Notes: generated from the sequence alone by a model not told the origin. A DNA stretch of 51,468 nucleotides from Bacillus sp. (in: firmicutes) (GCA_003560495.1 PWLM01000221.1:1-51468); one strand, 5' to 3'; counted from the stretch's first letter, positions 37,133-47,710 are shown. Translations and numbers: made by a program.

Positions 37133-37450
37133 TGAAACCGATTGGGGGAGTTGTTTACTGCTTTGAAACGAAAGCGCAGTTTTCCATTAAAAGCACCGGT
37201 TTTCAACAGTATTATATTTTAAGGGAAGGGGGTTTATCGGTAATGCGTGAAAAACAGAATGCTGAAATGTTCTGTTTTACGTTTGAATTCAGGTGATCTT
37301 TCTCTGCTGTCAAAGAGGCGCTTATGGAAATGTTCCATCTTTTTACCCATCCATCGGCAGACCTGGAAAAATCAACAGAGGATATGGTTGGAATCGGACG
37401 GCTCCCGTAGTTTCAGCTGCAGATTGCTCTTTAATGAAGGAGGGATGGTC

Positions 37451-38206
37451 ATGGAAGAGAATAATAAAGATGGCATGACGAGACGAAAGTTTATTCAAAA
37501 CACCGGTCTCGTTGTAGGGGGAGCTCTAGGAGGAGGACTTCTCGGAGGACTCATCGGCAGGCAGACAGAAGACAGCCAGGATCAGACCGCTAACACAGCT
37601 GGAAATAATAATGGGAACGGAGAGGAAACTCCAGCAGAAGCCCGCATGTTTTTCAAAAGGCAGGACGACTTTAACGTTCTTTCTGCTGCCTCGGAAGTCA
37701 TCTTTCCAGAAGACGATATTGGGCCGGGTGCCATCCAGCTGGGCGTTCCCTATTACATTGATAAGCAGCTGGCCGGTTCTTACGGAAAAAATGCGAAAGA
37801 ATACATGAAAGGGCCGTTTTTTGAAGGAGACCCTACCCAGGGGTATCAGTCGGCGATGACACGGGATAATATTTTTCTACAGGGAGTACGCCGCATCCAG
37901 CAGATAAGCCGGCAGGAATTTGATACAGACTTTCAGGATTTGGAGGAAGATAATCAGGTTGCCATTCTCGAAGAATTCGAAGCTGGAAACATCAGTATGA
38001 AAGGAGTTTCCTCGTCTGTTTTCTTTGAAACCCTTCTTGCCGCTGTGATGGAAGGTGTTTACGCTGACCCGCTGTATGGAGGTAATCGTAATATGGACGG
38101 CTGGCGCATGAAGGAGTATCCGGGTGCTCAGATGTCCTACACTAATATAATGGAAGATGAAGAATTTGCAGATATGGATCCTGTCAGTCTGCGGGACCAC
38201 CACTAG
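37451..38206 (+). CDS. Tat-exported gluconate 2-dehydrogenase subunit 3-like protein
   Basis: Small subunit of a membrane-linked GMC dehydrogenase, 251 residues. The N-terminus has a twin-arginine signal: MTRRKFIQNTGLV followed by the Gly-rich hydrophobic stretch VGGALGGGLLGGLIG. The mature part (SAASEVIFPEDDIGPGAIQLG) fits the gluconate 2-dehydrogenase subunit 3 family. The ATG at 37451 is seven bases from AAGGAGG; an ATG at 37445 is too close. It probably escorts the flavoprotein encoded next through the Tat pathway. The natural substrate is unknown. Confidence 0.87.
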   Translation: MEENNKDGMTRRKFIQNTGLVVGGALGGGLLGGLIGRQTEDSQDQTANTAGNNNGNGEETPAEARMFFKRQDDFNVLSAASEVIFPEDDIGPGAIQLGVPYYIDKQLAGSYGKNAKEYMKGPFFEGDPTQGYQSAMTRDNIFLQGVRRIQQISRQEFDTDFQDLEEDNQVAILEEFEAGNISMKGVSSSVFFETLLAAVMEGVYADPLYGGNRNMDGWRMKEYPGAQMSYTNIMEDEEFADMDPVSLRDHH

Positions 38207-38225
38207 TTAAGAGAGGGTGAGAGCT

Positions 38226-39974
38226 GTGGCAGAAGAATTGGAACGGGTGGAAGCAGTAGTTATCGGTGTCGGCTGGGCAGGGGGAATTATAGCCGCTGAA
38301 CTGGCAAAAGCCGGGGTGCAGGTGCTCGGTCTGGAAAGAGGTCAGGAAAAGACACTGGATGATTTTACAATGCAGAAAGACGAATTAAAGTATGCTATCC
38401 GTTACGAACTGATGCAGGATCTTTCCAAAGAAACATTAACGTTCCGGAACGAAACCGGCCAGAGAGCGCTTCCTATGCGCCAGCACGGATCTTTTCTGCT
38501 TGGGACGGATGTCGGGGGAGCAGGAGTGCATTGGAACGGACAGTGCCCGCGCTTTCTTCCGTATGACTTTGAAATACGCTCCCAGACAGTGGAAAGGTAT
38601 GGGGAGGATAAAATTCCTGAAGACATGACCATTCAGGACTGGGGTCTTACTTACGAGGAAATTGAACCTTACTATGACAAATTCGAAAAGATGGCAGGTG
38701 TATCTGGAGAAGATAATGAAATGACAGCACCTAGAGAGAATCCCTATCCGACTCCGCCGATGATGGACACACCAATGATTAACATGTTTAAAGAAACGGC
38801 CAGAAATCTAGGATACCATCCGTATCACCTTCCGTCTGCGAATTTGTCGGAGCAGTATACAAATCCGGATGGACAGACGATCAACGCCTGCCAGTACTGC
38901 TCTTTCTGTGAGCGCTTCGGGTGCGACTACGCGGCCAAGTCCGATCCGCTTATAACCGTTATTCCAACAGCGAAAGAAACAGGTAATTTTGAGATAAGGC
39001 CCCATTCGAATGTTAGAAGAATTGAATATGACGGCGAAAGAGCTGTCGGGGTTTATTTTATCGATACGATGACACAGGAAGAATTTTATCAGCCGGCTGA
39101 TGTTGTGATTTTGACAGCCTATACGATGAATAACACAAGGCTGCTTCTTCATTCGGAAATTGGCACTCCCTACGATCCAGAGAGCGAAGAAGGAGTCATC
39201 GGCCGCAACTACTGCTACCAGGTCGCGCTGGCGGCAACCGGTTTTTTCGAGGACGAGCAGTTTAACTTGTTCGCCGGTGCAGGTGCGTTAGGCGCAGCGT
39301 TTGATGATTATAACGGGGACAATTTTGATCATGAGGATCTCGATTTTATTCATGGGGGAATGATTTTGTTTATGCAGTCGGGGATACGGCCTATCGGGAC
39401 GAATCCGGTGCCTCCTGGAACAAAAGGCTGGGGAAGGGAGTTTAAGCAGCAGTCCACAAAATATTTTACCCGTCATATTTCTTTGATTCTTGAGGGAGCG
39501 AGTCTGCCGACGACTAATAATTACCTTGACCTCGACCCGACGTACACGGACGAATTCGGTGATCCTCTGCTGCGTATGACGTATAATTTTACGGATCAGG
39601 ACCACGCTCTCGGGAATCATCAGATGGAGATCATGGAAGAATTTCTGTACGAAATGGGAGCGGACGACGTGGAGACGCTGTATGATTTCGGAGATTATTC
39701 CATCGTGCCTTATCAAGCGACCCACAATACGGGTGGAGTGATTATGGGGGAGGATCCGGAAACATCTGCTGTCAACAATTACCTCCAGATGTGGGACTGT
39801 GAGAATTTATTTGTTGTCGGAGGGTCTGCTTTCCCGCATAACAGCGGCTACAGTGGAGTTACACCTACCATCGGTGCTCTTGCGTACAGAGCTTCAGAAG
39901 GAATCATTGACTATCTGGAGCAGGGAGGCGGCATCCTCGCAGCCAGCCGGAAGGGAGACAAATCCAAAGCGTAA
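38226..39974 (+). CDS. GMC-family FAD dehydrogenase, large subunit
   Basis: FAD-dependent sugar or sugar-acid dehydrogenase of 582 residues. The FAD fold VIGVGWAGGIIAAELAKAG is at the N-terminus, and the C-terminal GMC region includes FPHNSGYSGVTPTIGA with the active-site histidine and asparagine candidates. A cysteine cluster CQYCSFCERFGCDY near residue 220 is typical of the gluconate/2-keto-acid dehydrogenase group, where such cysteines may bind an Fe-S cluster. The GTG at 38226 is placed eight bases from AGAGGG. It has no signal of its own, so it probably crosses the membrane with the Tat-signal subunit. A cytochrome c subunit, usual for this complex, is not encoded next to it. Confidence 0.87.
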   Translation: MAEELERVEAVVIGVGWAGGIIAAELAKAGVQVLGLERGQEKTLDDFTMQKDELKYAIRYELMQDLSKETLTFRNETGQRALPMRQHGSFLLGTDVGGAGVHWNGQCPRFLPYDFEIRSQTVERYGEDKIPEDMTIQDWGLTYEEIEPYYDKFEKMAGVSGEDNEMTAPRENPYPTPPMMDTPMINMFKETARNLGYHPYHLPSANLSEQYTNPDGQTINACQYCSFCERFGCDYAAKSDPLITVIPTAKETGNFEIRPHSNVRRIEYDGERAVGVYFIDTMTQEEFYQPADVVILTAYTMNNTRLLLHSEIGTPYDPESEEGVIGRNYCYQVALAATGFFEDEQFNLFAGAGALGAAFDDYNGDNFDHEDLDFIHGGMILFMQSGIRPIGTNPVPPGTKGWGREFKQQSTKYFTRHISLILEGASLPTTNNYLDLDPTYTDEFGDPLLRMTYNFTDQDHALGNHQMEIMEEFLYEMGADDVETLYDFGDYSIVPYQATHNTGGVIMGEDPETSAVNNYLQMWDCENLFVVGGSAFPHNSGYSGVTPTIGALAYRASEGIIDYLEQGGGILAASRKGDKSKA

Positions 39975-40044
39975 AGAATTAAGAAGGAAAAGATCCGCTT
40001 AAACAAGTGAAGCTGAACAGGAAGATAACTTAACCAGCATATAA

Positions 40045-40076
40045 AGAGGCTGTCCCGGCACATCGGGGCAGCCTCT
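40045..40076 (+). terminator. Hairpin after the dehydrogenase operon, left end of repeat C
   Basis: AGAGGCTGTCCCG pairs with CGGGGCAGCCTCT with one G-U pair and a six-base loop. The T-run is weak. The same type of hairpin is found at 47466. Confidence 0.65.
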
Positions 40077-40434
40077 CAGTTTGTTGATTAAATGATCGAT
40101 GCAGAATATGTTTTTCAGTCGTTGTAGGAGCTCCTTCTCTTGCCCTGCCGTGGGGTCTTCAGCTGTTTGGCCTGCGCCGCGCCTCCGCTGTTTCGGAGGG
40201 AAAATCATCTCTTTATCGAAGAAAACGGCTTTACAAAGAGAGATTCTCTATAACAGAAGACTTTTTTAATTTCCCTGCAGCCGCCGCAGAGACGACTCCT
40301 GGGCGATCCAGGACGAGGCGAAGATGCGTTCAGGAAGGAATTAGCAGAGCCCGGCCCGCCCGGAAAGCGTTCCGGAAGGTGAAAGCAGAGCAGCGTTTAT
40401 CTATACATGAAAAAATACTTTATCAACAGCCTCT
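40045..40434. repeat. Intergenic repeat copy C, apparently full length (about 390 bp)
   Basis: The left end AGAGGCTGT and the right end ACAGCCTCT are perfect nine-base inverted repeats, and the adjoining TGTTGATTAAAT (left) resembles the inverse of ACTTTATCAACA (right). The core 40270-40434 has GACTCCTGGGCGAT, CAGGACGAGGCGAAGAT, GTTCAGGAAGGAATTAGC and CCGCCCGGAAAGCGTTCC. No transposase gene is inside, so it resembles a MITE. The right end lies nine bases from the stop of the next gene. Confidence 0.65.
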
Positions 40435-40442
40435 CTACGCGT

Positions 40443-40958
40443 TCATAAGGATTTTTTCCATTTTGTCCGCTTACCGGTCCGGCCGAAAAGCAGAAAATAC
40501 AGTCCGGTTAAAACGAGTACTACCGGGAGAATCCACTGCAGACCGGCGGCCCGGTCTTCAAAGATGGGTGTAAGAACGGACGAAAAAACTCCCGCACCCG
40601 TGATGACAAGCAGAATAAGACCGGCTGCCAGTCCGCCGCGCTTCTGGATACTGTGTTTGAAAAGAAAAGCGAATCCGATGATGAGTGTAAAATACGGCCA
40701 TTCATAGCTCCAAAGCTGGAACGTATTCCCTCCGTGAAAAAGCAGGCCGAGTCCTGTCAGAAGCACGCCGGAAAACATACTGCTGTCATCCCGGCGGGCA
40801 AAAGCCTGCCACATCATGACGAGACCTATCCCGAGAAGAATCGTCGGCCATTGAAAAATAACATGAGCAAATGGGACATCAAAGCCTGTCAGGCTGATAA
40901 TTATGTATACTCCGGCAGCAAGCAGACTGATACCGGCCACAGCTTGATTTGCATTCAT
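40443..40958 (-). CDS. Small integral membrane protein (possibly YsxD-like)
   Basis: Hydrophobic protein of 171 residues with about five to six membrane segments, beginning AVAGISLLAAGVYIIISL and ending ILPVVLVLTGLYFLLFG followed by a basic tail GRTGKRTKWKKSL. No catalytic motif is visible. A GGAAAGGAG site precedes the ATG. B. subtilis has a membrane protein gene, ysxD, between ysxC and hemA; this may be its counterpart but similarity was not tested, and the gene here is transcribed away from hemA. Confidence 0.7.
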   Translation of the reverse strand: MNANQAVAGISLLAAGVYIIISLTGFDVPFAHVIFQWPTILLGIGLVMMWQAFARRDDSSMFSGVLLTGLGLLFHGGNTFQLWSYEWPYFTLIIGFAFLFKHSIQKRGGLAAGLILLVITGAGVFSSVLTPIFEDRAAGLQWILPVVLVLTGLYFLLFGRTGKRTKWKKSL

Positions 40959-41032
40959 AAACGATGACTCCTTTCCCTGCCGAAGCGGCAGGAGGGCGTC
41001 ACAAATCCTTCAAAAAAAGAAAATCAGAAAAT

Positions 41033-41062
41033 GTGACGTTCTCAGATTAAAAATGTTATAAT
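41033..41062 (+). promoter_or_regulatory. Possible hemA promoter
   Basis: A perfect TATAAT lies at 41057 with a partial -35 (GTGACG) 18 bases upstream. A PerR box, known for B. subtilis hemA, was looked for around TTATAAT but only one half fits. Confidence 0.45.
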
Positions 41063-41085
41063 GTAGAAAGATTTTTAAAGAATAG

Positions 41086-41120
41086 TGGAGGAACATGTGA
41101 GATTGTCATATGTTCCTCCA
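41086..41120 (+). promoter_or_regulatory. Stable hairpin in the hemA leader
   Basis: TGGAGGAACATGTG pairs with CATATGTTCCTCCA (one wobble pair) around seven bases. No T-run follows, so it is not an intrinsic terminator. It would sit close to the 5' end of the hem transcript and could protect it. Confidence 0.55.
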
Positions 41121-41167
41121 TCGTGTAAAATAGATAACGGCTTAAACTCAGGGGGTGTGTCCGCAGC

Positions 41168-42562
41168 ATGCATATTTTAGTAACCAGTTTGAATTATAAA
41201 TCAACTCCTGTTGAAATACGAGAGAAATTTACGTTTCAGGAGGATATGGAGCAGGCGCTTTCCAGGCTGCGGCAGTCAAAAAGTATCCTGGAATGTGTCA
41301 TTGTGTCCACATGCAACAGGACGGAGCTTTATATCGTAGCTGACCAGCTTCATACCGGCCGCTACTATACGAAGCTGTTTCTGCAGGAATGGTTCGATGT
41401 GCCGAAAGAGGACTTCAGCCATTACCTGCAGGTGCGTGAAGATGAACATGCGATTGAGCATCTTTTCCGCGTCGCATGCGGACTTGATTCCATGGTACTC
41501 GGAGAAACGCAGATTCTCGGGCAGGTACGCCAGAGCTTTGATATGGCCCGTGAACAGGGAACGACAGGTACGATTTTCAATCACCTTTTCAAAGAAGCAG
41601 TGACGCTCGCCAAAAGGTCCCACTCCGAAACGGCAATAGGTGAAAATGCCGTCTCTGTCAGCTATGCTGCTGTAGAGCTTGGAAAACAGATTTTCGGAGG
41701 CTTTCAGGATAAAAAAGTGCTCGTCATGGGTGCCGGGAAAATGAGTGAACTGACGGCAAAGCATCTTACGTCAAGCGGTGTATCAGATATTACTGTCATG
41801 AACCGGACGAAAGGAAAAGCCGAGGAGCTGGCCGCGAAGTTTTCCGGAAGGGCGGAAGACATGCAGCATCTCGACATGTCTCTCGAAACATCAGATATTC
41901 TTATCAGCTCCACAGGTTCCAAAGATTACGTTCTTCATAAAGAGGATGTGCGCCGGCAGCTGAAAAAACGGAAAGGCCGTCCGCTTTTCCTTGTGGATAT
42001 TGCCGTGCCTCGTGACCTCGATCCGGAACTGGCAGAGCTTGATAACGTGTATTTATATGATATTGATGATCTTCAGGGCATCGTGAATGCCAACCTGGAA
42101 GAAAGACGACGGGAAGCAGAAAAGATCGAACTGATGATTGAGGAAACGCTCGTGTCGTTCAGCCAGTGGCTGGATACGCTCGGCGTTGTTCCGGTCATTA
42201 CGGCGCTGCGTTCAAAAGCGGCGGCGGTGCAGGAACAGACGATGGAAAGTCTGGAAAGAAAGCTTTCCAGTATGACGGAGCGTGAGAAAAAACTCATCCG
42301 CAAGCATATGAAAAGCATCATAAACCAAATGCTCCGTGATCCTGTGACAGCTCTTAAGGAAATTCCGGAAGAGGAGAATCCGGAAGAGCTGCTCGAGTAT
42401 ATGACAAAAGTGTTCGGGCTCGATCCCTACATGGACGAGGCGGATTCCCCGCTCACACATGATATTCAAATCAATAAAGCAGAGCGGGAATGGAGTATAG
42501 AACGGCGCAGAACAGAACTTGCTGCCAGACAGGAAAAACTGGTACGGACGCTGATCCGATGA
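41168..42562 (+). CDS. hemA: Glutamyl-tRNA reductase
   Basis: Reduces glutamyl-tRNA to glutamate-1-semialdehyde, the first committed step of haem synthesis; 464 residues. The catalytic cysteine (Cys49) lies in [12 protein letters not shown], the NADPH domain has [17 protein letters not shown], and the C-terminal dimerisation helices are present. A GGGGGTG site precedes the ATG. It heads the hemAXCDBL operon; its stop overlaps hemX by ATGA. Confidence 0.97.
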   Translation: MHILVTSLNYKSTPVEIREKFTFQEDMEQALSRLRQSKSILECVIVSTCNRTELYIVADQLHTGRYYTKLFLQEWFDVPKEDFSHYLQVREDEHAIEHLFRVACGLDSMVLGETQILGQVRQSFDMAREQGTTGTIFNHLFKEAVTLAKRSHSETAIGENAVSVSYAAVELGKQIFGGFQDKKVLVMGAGKMSELTAKHLTSSGVSDITVMNRTKGKAEELAAKFSGRAEDMQHLDMSLETSDILISSTGSKDYVLHKEDVRRQLKKRKGRPLFLVDIAVPRDLDPELAELDNVYLYDIDDLQGIVNANLEERRREAEKIELMIEETLVSFSQWLDTLGVVPVITALRSKAAAVQEQTMESLERKLSSMTEREKKLIRKHMKSIINQMLRDPVTALKEIPEEENPEELLEYMTKVFGLDPYMDEADSPLTHDIQINKAEREWSIERRRTELAARQEKLVRTLIR

Positions 42563-43371
42563 GTACGCTCTACCTGCTGATCCTGATGCTCTATTCCATC
42601 AGTGTCCTCGGCTATTTTATCGATTTTATGCAGAACAACCAGAAGGTCAACCGATTGGCCTTCTGGTTGCTTTCTATTGTCTGGGTGCTCCAGCTCGCCC
42701 TTTTCATCTGGCGCTATGTGACCCTCGAGCGGCCGCCGATCATGACGGCGTTTGAAGGCATGTTTGTTTACGCATGGATTCTTGTGACCGTTTCCCTGTT
42801 TTTAAACCAGCGGGTGAAAATGAATGCTTTCGTGCTGCTTCTGAATGCGATCGGCTTCATTATGCTTTCTGTGAGCCTCAGCGCCCCGGGGGATAACGTT
42901 TCGTCGGAGCTTGCAAGCGTACTGATTACAGAGTTTCTAATCGTCCACGTGGGGCTGCTGATGCTTTCCTACGGGGCTTTTACCGTTTCATTTGCCTTTT
43001 CTGTTATGTACGTCATCCAGCATAAACTGCTGAAAAAAAAGCGCTGGGGGGCATGGATGGGAAAGCTCGGCAATCTATCTACGCTGGAACGCAACTCCTA
43101 TTATGCCGCTCTGATCGGACTTCCGCTGCTTTTTACGGGGCTCGTTCTCGGTATTGTCTGGGCATCGGTCGCTGTAGGAGCGATCCCGTGGTTTGACGTG
43201 AAGGTGCTCGGATCAGTCGTTGTGCTGCTTGTTTACGGTGCTTTTCTCGTGCAGTACCGTGTCGCAGGCATGCGGGGCTACAACCTGGCCCTTTTGAATA
43301 CGGCAGCTTTTCTGCTGCTTCTCATCAATTATTTTCTTTCGGGATCTTTCTCCGATTTTCACCTCTGGTAA
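42559..43371 (+). CDS. hemX: HemX, cytochrome c assembly-like membrane protein
   Basis: Integral membrane protein of 270 residues with about eight hydrophobic segments, in the CcsA/CcmC-like family. In B. subtilis HemX lowers the level of HemA. The start 42559 is fixed by the ATGA overlap with hemA; the longer frame lies inside hemA. Segments such as [20 protein letters not shown] and [18 protein letters not shown] mark both ends. It precedes hemC. Confidence 0.92.
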   Translation: MSTLYLLILMLYSISVLGYFIDFMQNNQKVNRLAFWLLSIVWVLQLALFIWRYVTLERPPIMTAFEGMFVYAWILVTVSLFLNQRVKMNAFVLLLNAIGFIMLSVSLSAPGDNVSSELASVLITEFLIVHVGLLMLSYGAFTVSFAFSVMYVIQHKLLKKKRWGAWMGKLGNLSTLERNSYYAALIGLPLLFTGLVLGIVWASVAVGAIPWFDVKVLGSVVVLLVYGAFLVQYRVAGMRGYNLALLNTAAFLLLLINYFLSGSFSDFHLW

Positions 43372-43434
43372 AATGCGGAGAGAATTTCCCCATGTTACAA
43401 TAAAAACCGTAATATAAGCTGAAGGAGGCGCTTT

Positions 43435-44367
43435 ATGCGTAAAATAGTAATAGGTTCCCGCCGGAGCAACCTTGCGATGACCCAGACCCGCTGGGTGATA
43501 GACAAGCTGAAGGATCTCGGCGTGCCATATGAGTTTGAAATTAAGGAAATCGTAACAAAAGGGGATAAAATTCTCGATGTGACACTTTCCAAAGTCGGAG
43601 GAAAAGGTTTGTTCGTCAAAGAAATTGAGCAGGCGATGTATGACGGGGAAATCGATATGGCGGTGCACAGCATGAAAGATCTTCCATCGGTGATCGCTGA
43701 AGGACTGACTATCGGTGCCGTGCCGGAAAGAGAAGACCCGCGCGATGCCTTTATTTCCAACAGTGGGGTAAAGCTTGCGGAGCTTCCGGAAGGAGCGGTT
43801 GTTGGTACGAGCAGTCTCCGCCGGGGGTCACAGGTACTTATTCAGCGCCCGGACTTAAAAATCCAGTGGATCCGCGGCAATATCGAAACGCGGCTTCGTA
43901 AGTGCCGGGAAGAAGGATACGATGCGATTATTCTCGCAGCAGCCGGTTTAAAGCGGGTAGGTTGGGATCCGTCCATCGTCTCGGAGTTTCTCGATCCCGC
44001 TTCGTGCATCCCGGCTGTCGGCCAGGGTGCCCTCGGTATCGAGTGCCGCGAGGACGATCAGGAAATTCTGGATCTTCTGAAAAAAATTCACGATCCGCTG
44101 ACGGCCCGCACGGTAGAAGCAGAACGTGCTTTTCTTCATACAGTGGAAGGCGGATGCCAGGTGCCGATCGGCGGCTATGCCGAACTGACGGACAATGACG
44201 AGGTGGAACTGACCGCACTTGTCGCTTCCCCGGACGGAAAGCAGGTATTTAAGGAGCACGTTGTCGGCGCTGACGGTGCGGCTATCGGACGACAGGCTGC
44301 ACAGAAAATGCTCGATGAAGGTGCAAAGGAAGTACTCGATAAAGTAAAAGCGGAACTCGACGAATAG
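43435..44367 (+). CDS. hemC: Porphobilinogen deaminase (hydroxymethylbilane synthase)
   Basis: Joins four porphobilinogen units into hydroxymethylbilane; 310 residues. Substrate-binding motifs are [32 protein letters not shown] and [10 protein letters not shown]. The cofactor-binding cysteine is in [12 protein letters not shown] near residue 241. AAGGAGG precedes the ATG. Confidence 0.97.
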   Translation: MRKIVIGSRRSNLAMTQTRWVIDKLKDLGVPYEFEIKEIVTKGDKILDVTLSKVGGKGLFVKEIEQAMYDGEIDMAVHSMKDLPSVIAEGLTIGAVPEREDPRDAFISNSGVKLAELPEGAVVGTSSLRRGSQVLIQRPDLKIQWIRGNIETRLRKCREEGYDAIILAAAGLKRVGWDPSIVSEFLDPASCIPAVGQGALGIECREDDQEILDLLKKIHDPLTARTVEAERAFLHTVEGGCQVPIGGYAELTDNDEVELTALVASPDGKQVFKEHVVGADGAAIGRQAAQKMLDEGAKEVLDKVKAELDE

Positions 44368-44376
44368 AGGGATAGG

Positions 44377-45096
44377 ATGGAACGGAGACGACTGAAGCTG
44401 CTGAATACAAGAGCTGTCCACCAGGCGGCTCCGCTCCGCACGGTCCTGGAAGAGTCAGGGGCAGAGAGTGTGGACCTTCCGCTTATCCGTATAGAAGCGG
44501 AAGAAGTACATCTCCCTGAATTGAAAGAGAGCGACTGGCTCGTCTTTACGAGTGTGAATACGGTGGAGTTCTGGCACCGGCTGTCAGTGAATAAACCGAA
44601 AGCACGCATTGCCTGCGTCGGTCCGAAAACAGCGGCCTGTGCTGAAAGTAAAGGCTATACGGTCGATCTCGTGCCAAAAAGGTTCGATGCAGAGGCTCTT
44701 GCAGAGGCGCTGATAAAAACGGTCCGCCGGGAAGACCGGATCGTTTACCCGCGCAGCCGCCGGGCCCGTCCGGCATTGAAGCATCTGCTGGAGGAAGACG
44801 GCCGCATAGTGGAGGACATCGTACTTTACGATACAGTACCCGATCCGGACGCTCAAGAGCGGCTCGTACCGCTGCTGGAGCAGGTGGATGGGGTGCTTTT
44901 TCTCAGTCCTTCGGCCGTACATGCTTTTTTTGAAGCAGCTCCGGCTGATCTCCCGGAAAATCTTTTCTTCGGAAGTATAGGAAGTATTACTGAAAAAGCG
45001 ATTCGAAAGTATACGGACCGGGAAGTGATAACACCGGAGACCTATACGATAGAAGCGCTCGTTACGACGATAATAAAAAAGAAGGTGACCGTATGA
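44377..45096 (+). CDS. hemD: Uroporphyrinogen-III synthase
   Basis: Closes and inverts ring D of hydroxymethylbilane to give uroporphyrinogen III; 239 residues, slightly shorter than the B. subtilis protein (about 262). The family is poorly conserved, but [14 protein letters not shown] and [15 protein letters not shown] are typical, and the operon position between hemC and hemB is decisive. The stop overlaps hemB by ATGA. Confidence 0.9.
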   Translation: MERRRLKLLNTRAVHQAAPLRTVLEESGAESVDLPLIRIEAEEVHLPELKESDWLVFTSVNTVEFWHRLSVNKPKARIACVGPKTAACAESKGYTVDLVPKRFDAEALAEALIKTVRREDRIVYPRSRRARPALKHLLEEDGRIVEDIVLYDTVPDPDAQERLVPLLEQVDGVLFLSPSAVHAFFEAAPADLPENLFFGSIGSITEKAIRKYTDREVITPETYTIEALVTTIIKKKVTV

Positions 45097-46070
45097 ATGT
45101 AACTTTTGACCGGCACCGCCGGCTGCGCCGGACATCCGGTATCCGCAGCATGGTGCGCGAAACACACGTACGTCCGGAAGATTTTATTTATCCGATTTTC
45201 GTTATGGACGGGAACGATATTAAAAATCCGGTAGCTTCGATGCCGGGAGTGTATCAGTGGTCCCTGGATCGTGTAGATGCAGAAGTGGCGGAAGCGGTGG
45301 AAAAAGGGATTGAAACAATTATTCTTTTCGGTGTACCGGCAGAAAAAGATGCGGTTGGGTCAAGCGCCTATGATACAGAAGGCATTGTACAGCGTGCGAC
45401 AAGACAGATCAGAGCGGCTCATCCGGATCTTACGATTATAGCAGATACGTGCCTCTGCCAGTTTACCGATCATGGGCACTGCGGTGTCGTAAAGGATGGG
45501 GAAATTCTGAACGATGAATCGCTGGATCTGCTTGTGCAGACCGCTGTTTCCCAGGCGGAGGCGGGGGCGGACATCATCGCTCCTTCCAACATGATGGACG
45601 GTTTCACAGCGGCCATCCGCCAGGGTCTTGATGAAGCGGGCTATAAAAACATTCCGATCATGAGCTACGCCGTAAAATACGCTTCGGCGTTTTACGGACC
45701 GTTCCGGGACGCTGCCCATTCTTCGCCGCAGTCGGGAGACCGGAAGACGTATCAGATGGATCCGGCGAACCGCAGGGAAGCATTCCGCGAAGCCGCTTCC
45801 GACGTGGAAGAAGGAGCGGATTTTCTGATTGTGAAACCCGCCCTCTCCTACCTTGATATTATCCGCGACATAAGAAACCGGGAGGACGTGCCGGTTGTGG
45901 CGTACAACGTCAGCGGGGAATACTCCATGATCAAAGCAGCGGCACAGAACGGCTGGATTGATGAAAAAGCTGTCGTGCTGGAAAAACTGACGAGTATGAA
46001 GCGTGCCGGAGCAGACTTGATCTTAACCTACTACGCGAAAGACGCAGCCGACTGGCTGAAAGAATCGTAA
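45093..46070 (+). CDS. hemB: Delta-aminolevulinic acid dehydratase (porphobilinogen synthase)
   Basis: Condenses two 5-aminolevulinate molecules to porphobilinogen; 325 residues. The zinc-type cysteine cluster is [17 protein letters not shown], and the two active-site lysines lie in [17 protein letters not shown] and [12 protein letters not shown]. The cysteine-rich version indicates a zinc-dependent enzyme. Confidence 0.97.
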   Translation: MNVTFDRHRRLRRTSGIRSMVRETHVRPEDFIYPIFVMDGNDIKNPVASMPGVYQWSLDRVDAEVAEAVEKGIETIILFGVPAEKDAVGSSAYDTEGIVQRATRQIRAAHPDLTIIADTCLCQFTDHGHCGVVKDGEILNDESLDLLVQTAVSQAEAGADIIAPSNMMDGFTAAIRQGLDEAGYKNIPIMSYAVKYASAFYGPFRDAAHSSPQSGDRKTYQMDPANRREAFREAASDVEEGADFLIVKPALSYLDIIRDIRNREDVPVVAYNVSGEYSMIKAAAQNGWIDEKAVVLEKLTSMKRAGADLILTYYAKDAADWLKES

Positions 46071-46098
46071 GAACAAAATCGTTGACGAGGTGATACAG

Positions 46099-47394
46099 AT
46101 GAACTGGAATCAATCTTCGAAAGCATTTGAACAGGCAAAACCACTTATGCCGGGCGGAGTAAACAGTCCGGTACGGGCGTTTAATTCCGTCGGGCGCGAC
46201 CCGGTCTATTTTGACAAAGGAAAAGGCTCCCGCCTATGGGATCTGGACGGGAATGAGTACATTGATTATGTGCTTTCCTGGGGACCGCTCATCCACGGAC
46301 ACGCGGATGACAAAGTCGTGGAAACCGTGCAGGATCTCACGGCGAAAGGGACAAGTTTCGGTGCACCGCACGAAATGGAAACAAAGCTGGCAGAACTCGT
46401 AATCGACCGTGTCCCGTCCATTGAAATGGTACGTATGGTCAGCTCCGGGACCGAAGCAACGATGAGCGCTCTTCGTCTTGCACGCGGCTATACCGGCAGA
46501 AATAAGATTCTGAAATTCGAAGGCTGCTATCACGGACATGGGGATTCCCTGCTGATTAAAGCAGGATCCGGCGTGGCGACACTCGGCCTTCCGGACAGCC
46601 CGGGAGTACCGGAATCCGTTGCTTCCAACACGCTGACGGTACCGTACAATGATCTGGAAAGCCTGAAAGTGGCATTTGAAAACTTCGGGGACGATATTGC
46701 CGGCGTCATTCTTGAACCGGTAACCGGCAACATGGGCGTTGTCCGCCCGGAGGAAGGCTTTCTTGAAGGCATCCGTGAAATTACGGAACAATACGGCTCG
46801 CTGTTAATATTCGATGAAGTGATGACCGGGTTCCGCGTCGGCTATAACTGTGCGCAGGGAGAGCTCGGCGTAACACCGGATCTTACGTGCCTCGGAAAAG
46901 TGATCGGCGGCGGTCTTCCGGCTGGAGCCTTCGGCGGACGCCGTGACATTATGGAGAGAATTGCTCCTGCAGGAAACATTTATCAGGCAGGGACTCTTTC
47001 CGGCAATCCGCTTGCGATGGGAGCAGGCTTTGAAACGATCAGTCAGCTCACACCGGAAAGCTACGACTACTTCGATAAAATCGGGGACCGGCTGGAAAAA
47101 GGCATGGCCGAAGCTGCAGAGAAGCACGGCATTCCGCACTGGACGACGCGTGCCGGATCGATGGTCGGTTTCTTCTTCACCAATGAAGAGGTAAGAAATT
47201 TCGAAACGGCAAAAACATCAGATCTGGACATGTTCAGCCGCTACTTTAACCTCATGCTGGAAAACGGAGTTTCTGTACCGCCGTCCCAGTTTGAAGGACT
47301 GTTCCTCTCCACGAAGCACACGGAAGAGGACATTGAAAAGACGATCGCTGCAGCGGAAAAAGCTTTTTCCGTTATTGCAGAAGAGCGTAAGTAA
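46099..47394 (+). CDS. hemL: Glutamate-1-semialdehyde 2,1-aminomutase
   Basis: PLP enzyme that turns glutamate-1-semialdehyde into 5-aminolevulinate; 431 residues (B. subtilis HemL 430). PLP-binding features are [36 protein letters not shown] and the Schiff-base lysine in [17 protein letters not shown]. The ATG at 46099 follows GAGG by eight bases; the GTG at 46090 overlaps the site. It is the last gene of the hem operon. In B. subtilis spoVID and ysxE follow; they are absent here. Confidence 0.97.
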   Translation: MNWNQSSKAFEQAKPLMPGGVNSPVRAFNSVGRDPVYFDKGKGSRLWDLDGNEYIDYVLSWGPLIHGHADDKVVETVQDLTAKGTSFGAPHEMETKLAELVIDRVPSIEMVRMVSSGTEATMSALRLARGYTGRNKILKFEGCYHGHGDSLLIKAGSGVATLGLPDSPGVPESVASNTLTVPYNDLESLKVAFENFGDDIAGVILEPVTGNMGVVRPEEGFLEGIREITEQYGSLLIFDEVMTGFRVGYNCAQGELGVTPDLTCLGKVIGGGLPAGAFGGRRDIMERIAPAGNIYQAGTLSGNPLAMGAGFETISQLTPESYDYFDKIGDRLEKGMAEAAEKHGIPHWTTRAGSMVGFFFTNEEVRNFETAKTSDLDMFSRYFNLMLENGVSVPPSQFEGLFLSTKHTEEDIEKTIAAAEKAFSVIAEERK

Positions 47395-47465
47395 AGTACA
47401 AGTGCCAAAATCGATATAAAATTGTTTTATGTCTTTAAGCTCCGGCAATAAAGACTGAATAAAGG

Positions 47466-47500
47466 AAGCTGTCCCATATATTTGGGGCAGCTTTCAAACT
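47466..47500 (+). terminator. hem operon terminator, start of repeat E region
   Basis: AAGCTGTCCC pairs with GGGGCAGCTT around eight bases, with a moderately T-rich tail. It is the same hairpin type as at 40045. Confidence 0.65.
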
Positions 47501-47640
47501 TTTGATAAAGTATTGTTTAAGTATAGGCAGAGGCTTATCTGCTTCCGCCTGCCGGAACGCTTTCCGGGCGATTCCTTCCTGAACGGATCTTTGCCTCGTC
47601 CTATCTCGCCTCGGAGCATTCCCTGCGGCTGGAACAGGGC
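47499..47640 (-). repeat. Intergenic repeat copy E (inverted orientation)
   Basis: Read on the minus strand it gives the common core: GGACGAGGCAAAGATCCGTT, CAGGAAGGAATCGCCCGGAA, AGCGTTCCGGCAGGCGGAAG and the end ATACTTTATC. It is most like copy C. It points outward from the AT-rich gene that follows, opposite to copy D. Confidence 0.7.
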
Positions 47641-47683
47641 AATAAAAAATGATTTTTAAACACCTTTTTCTTTATTTGAATGG

Positions 47684-47694
47684 CTCTGTTAAAG
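47684..47694. repeat. Solo element end next to the AT-rich segment
   Basis: CTCTGTTAAAG is identical to the left end of the 103-bp element at 20276. Here no matching right end is seen; AT-rich sequence follows instead. Confidence 0.4.
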
Positions 47695-47710
47695 CAATGT
47701 TGATATTCAT

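Larger units (their letters stand above)
37068..37450 (+). other. Upstream region of the dehydrogenase operon
   Basis: No gene is credible here; a frame from 37247 merely extends the next gene backwards without a ribosome site. It holds the promoter and palindrome listed separately, and a leader of about 340 bases whose function is unknown. Confidence 0.5.

Noticed and set aside
37247-37450. N-terminal extension of the Tat-signal subunit
   Set aside because: The extension has no ribosome site and would bury the twin-arginine signal; AAGGAGG lies directly before the start at 37451.
40379-40573. 64-codon plus-strand frame over the end of repeat C
   Set aside because: It crosses from the repeat into the antisense of the membrane protein gene.
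41050-41072. PerR box at the hemA promoter
   Set aside because: TTATAAT gives one half-site, but the other half matches only two or three of seven bases.
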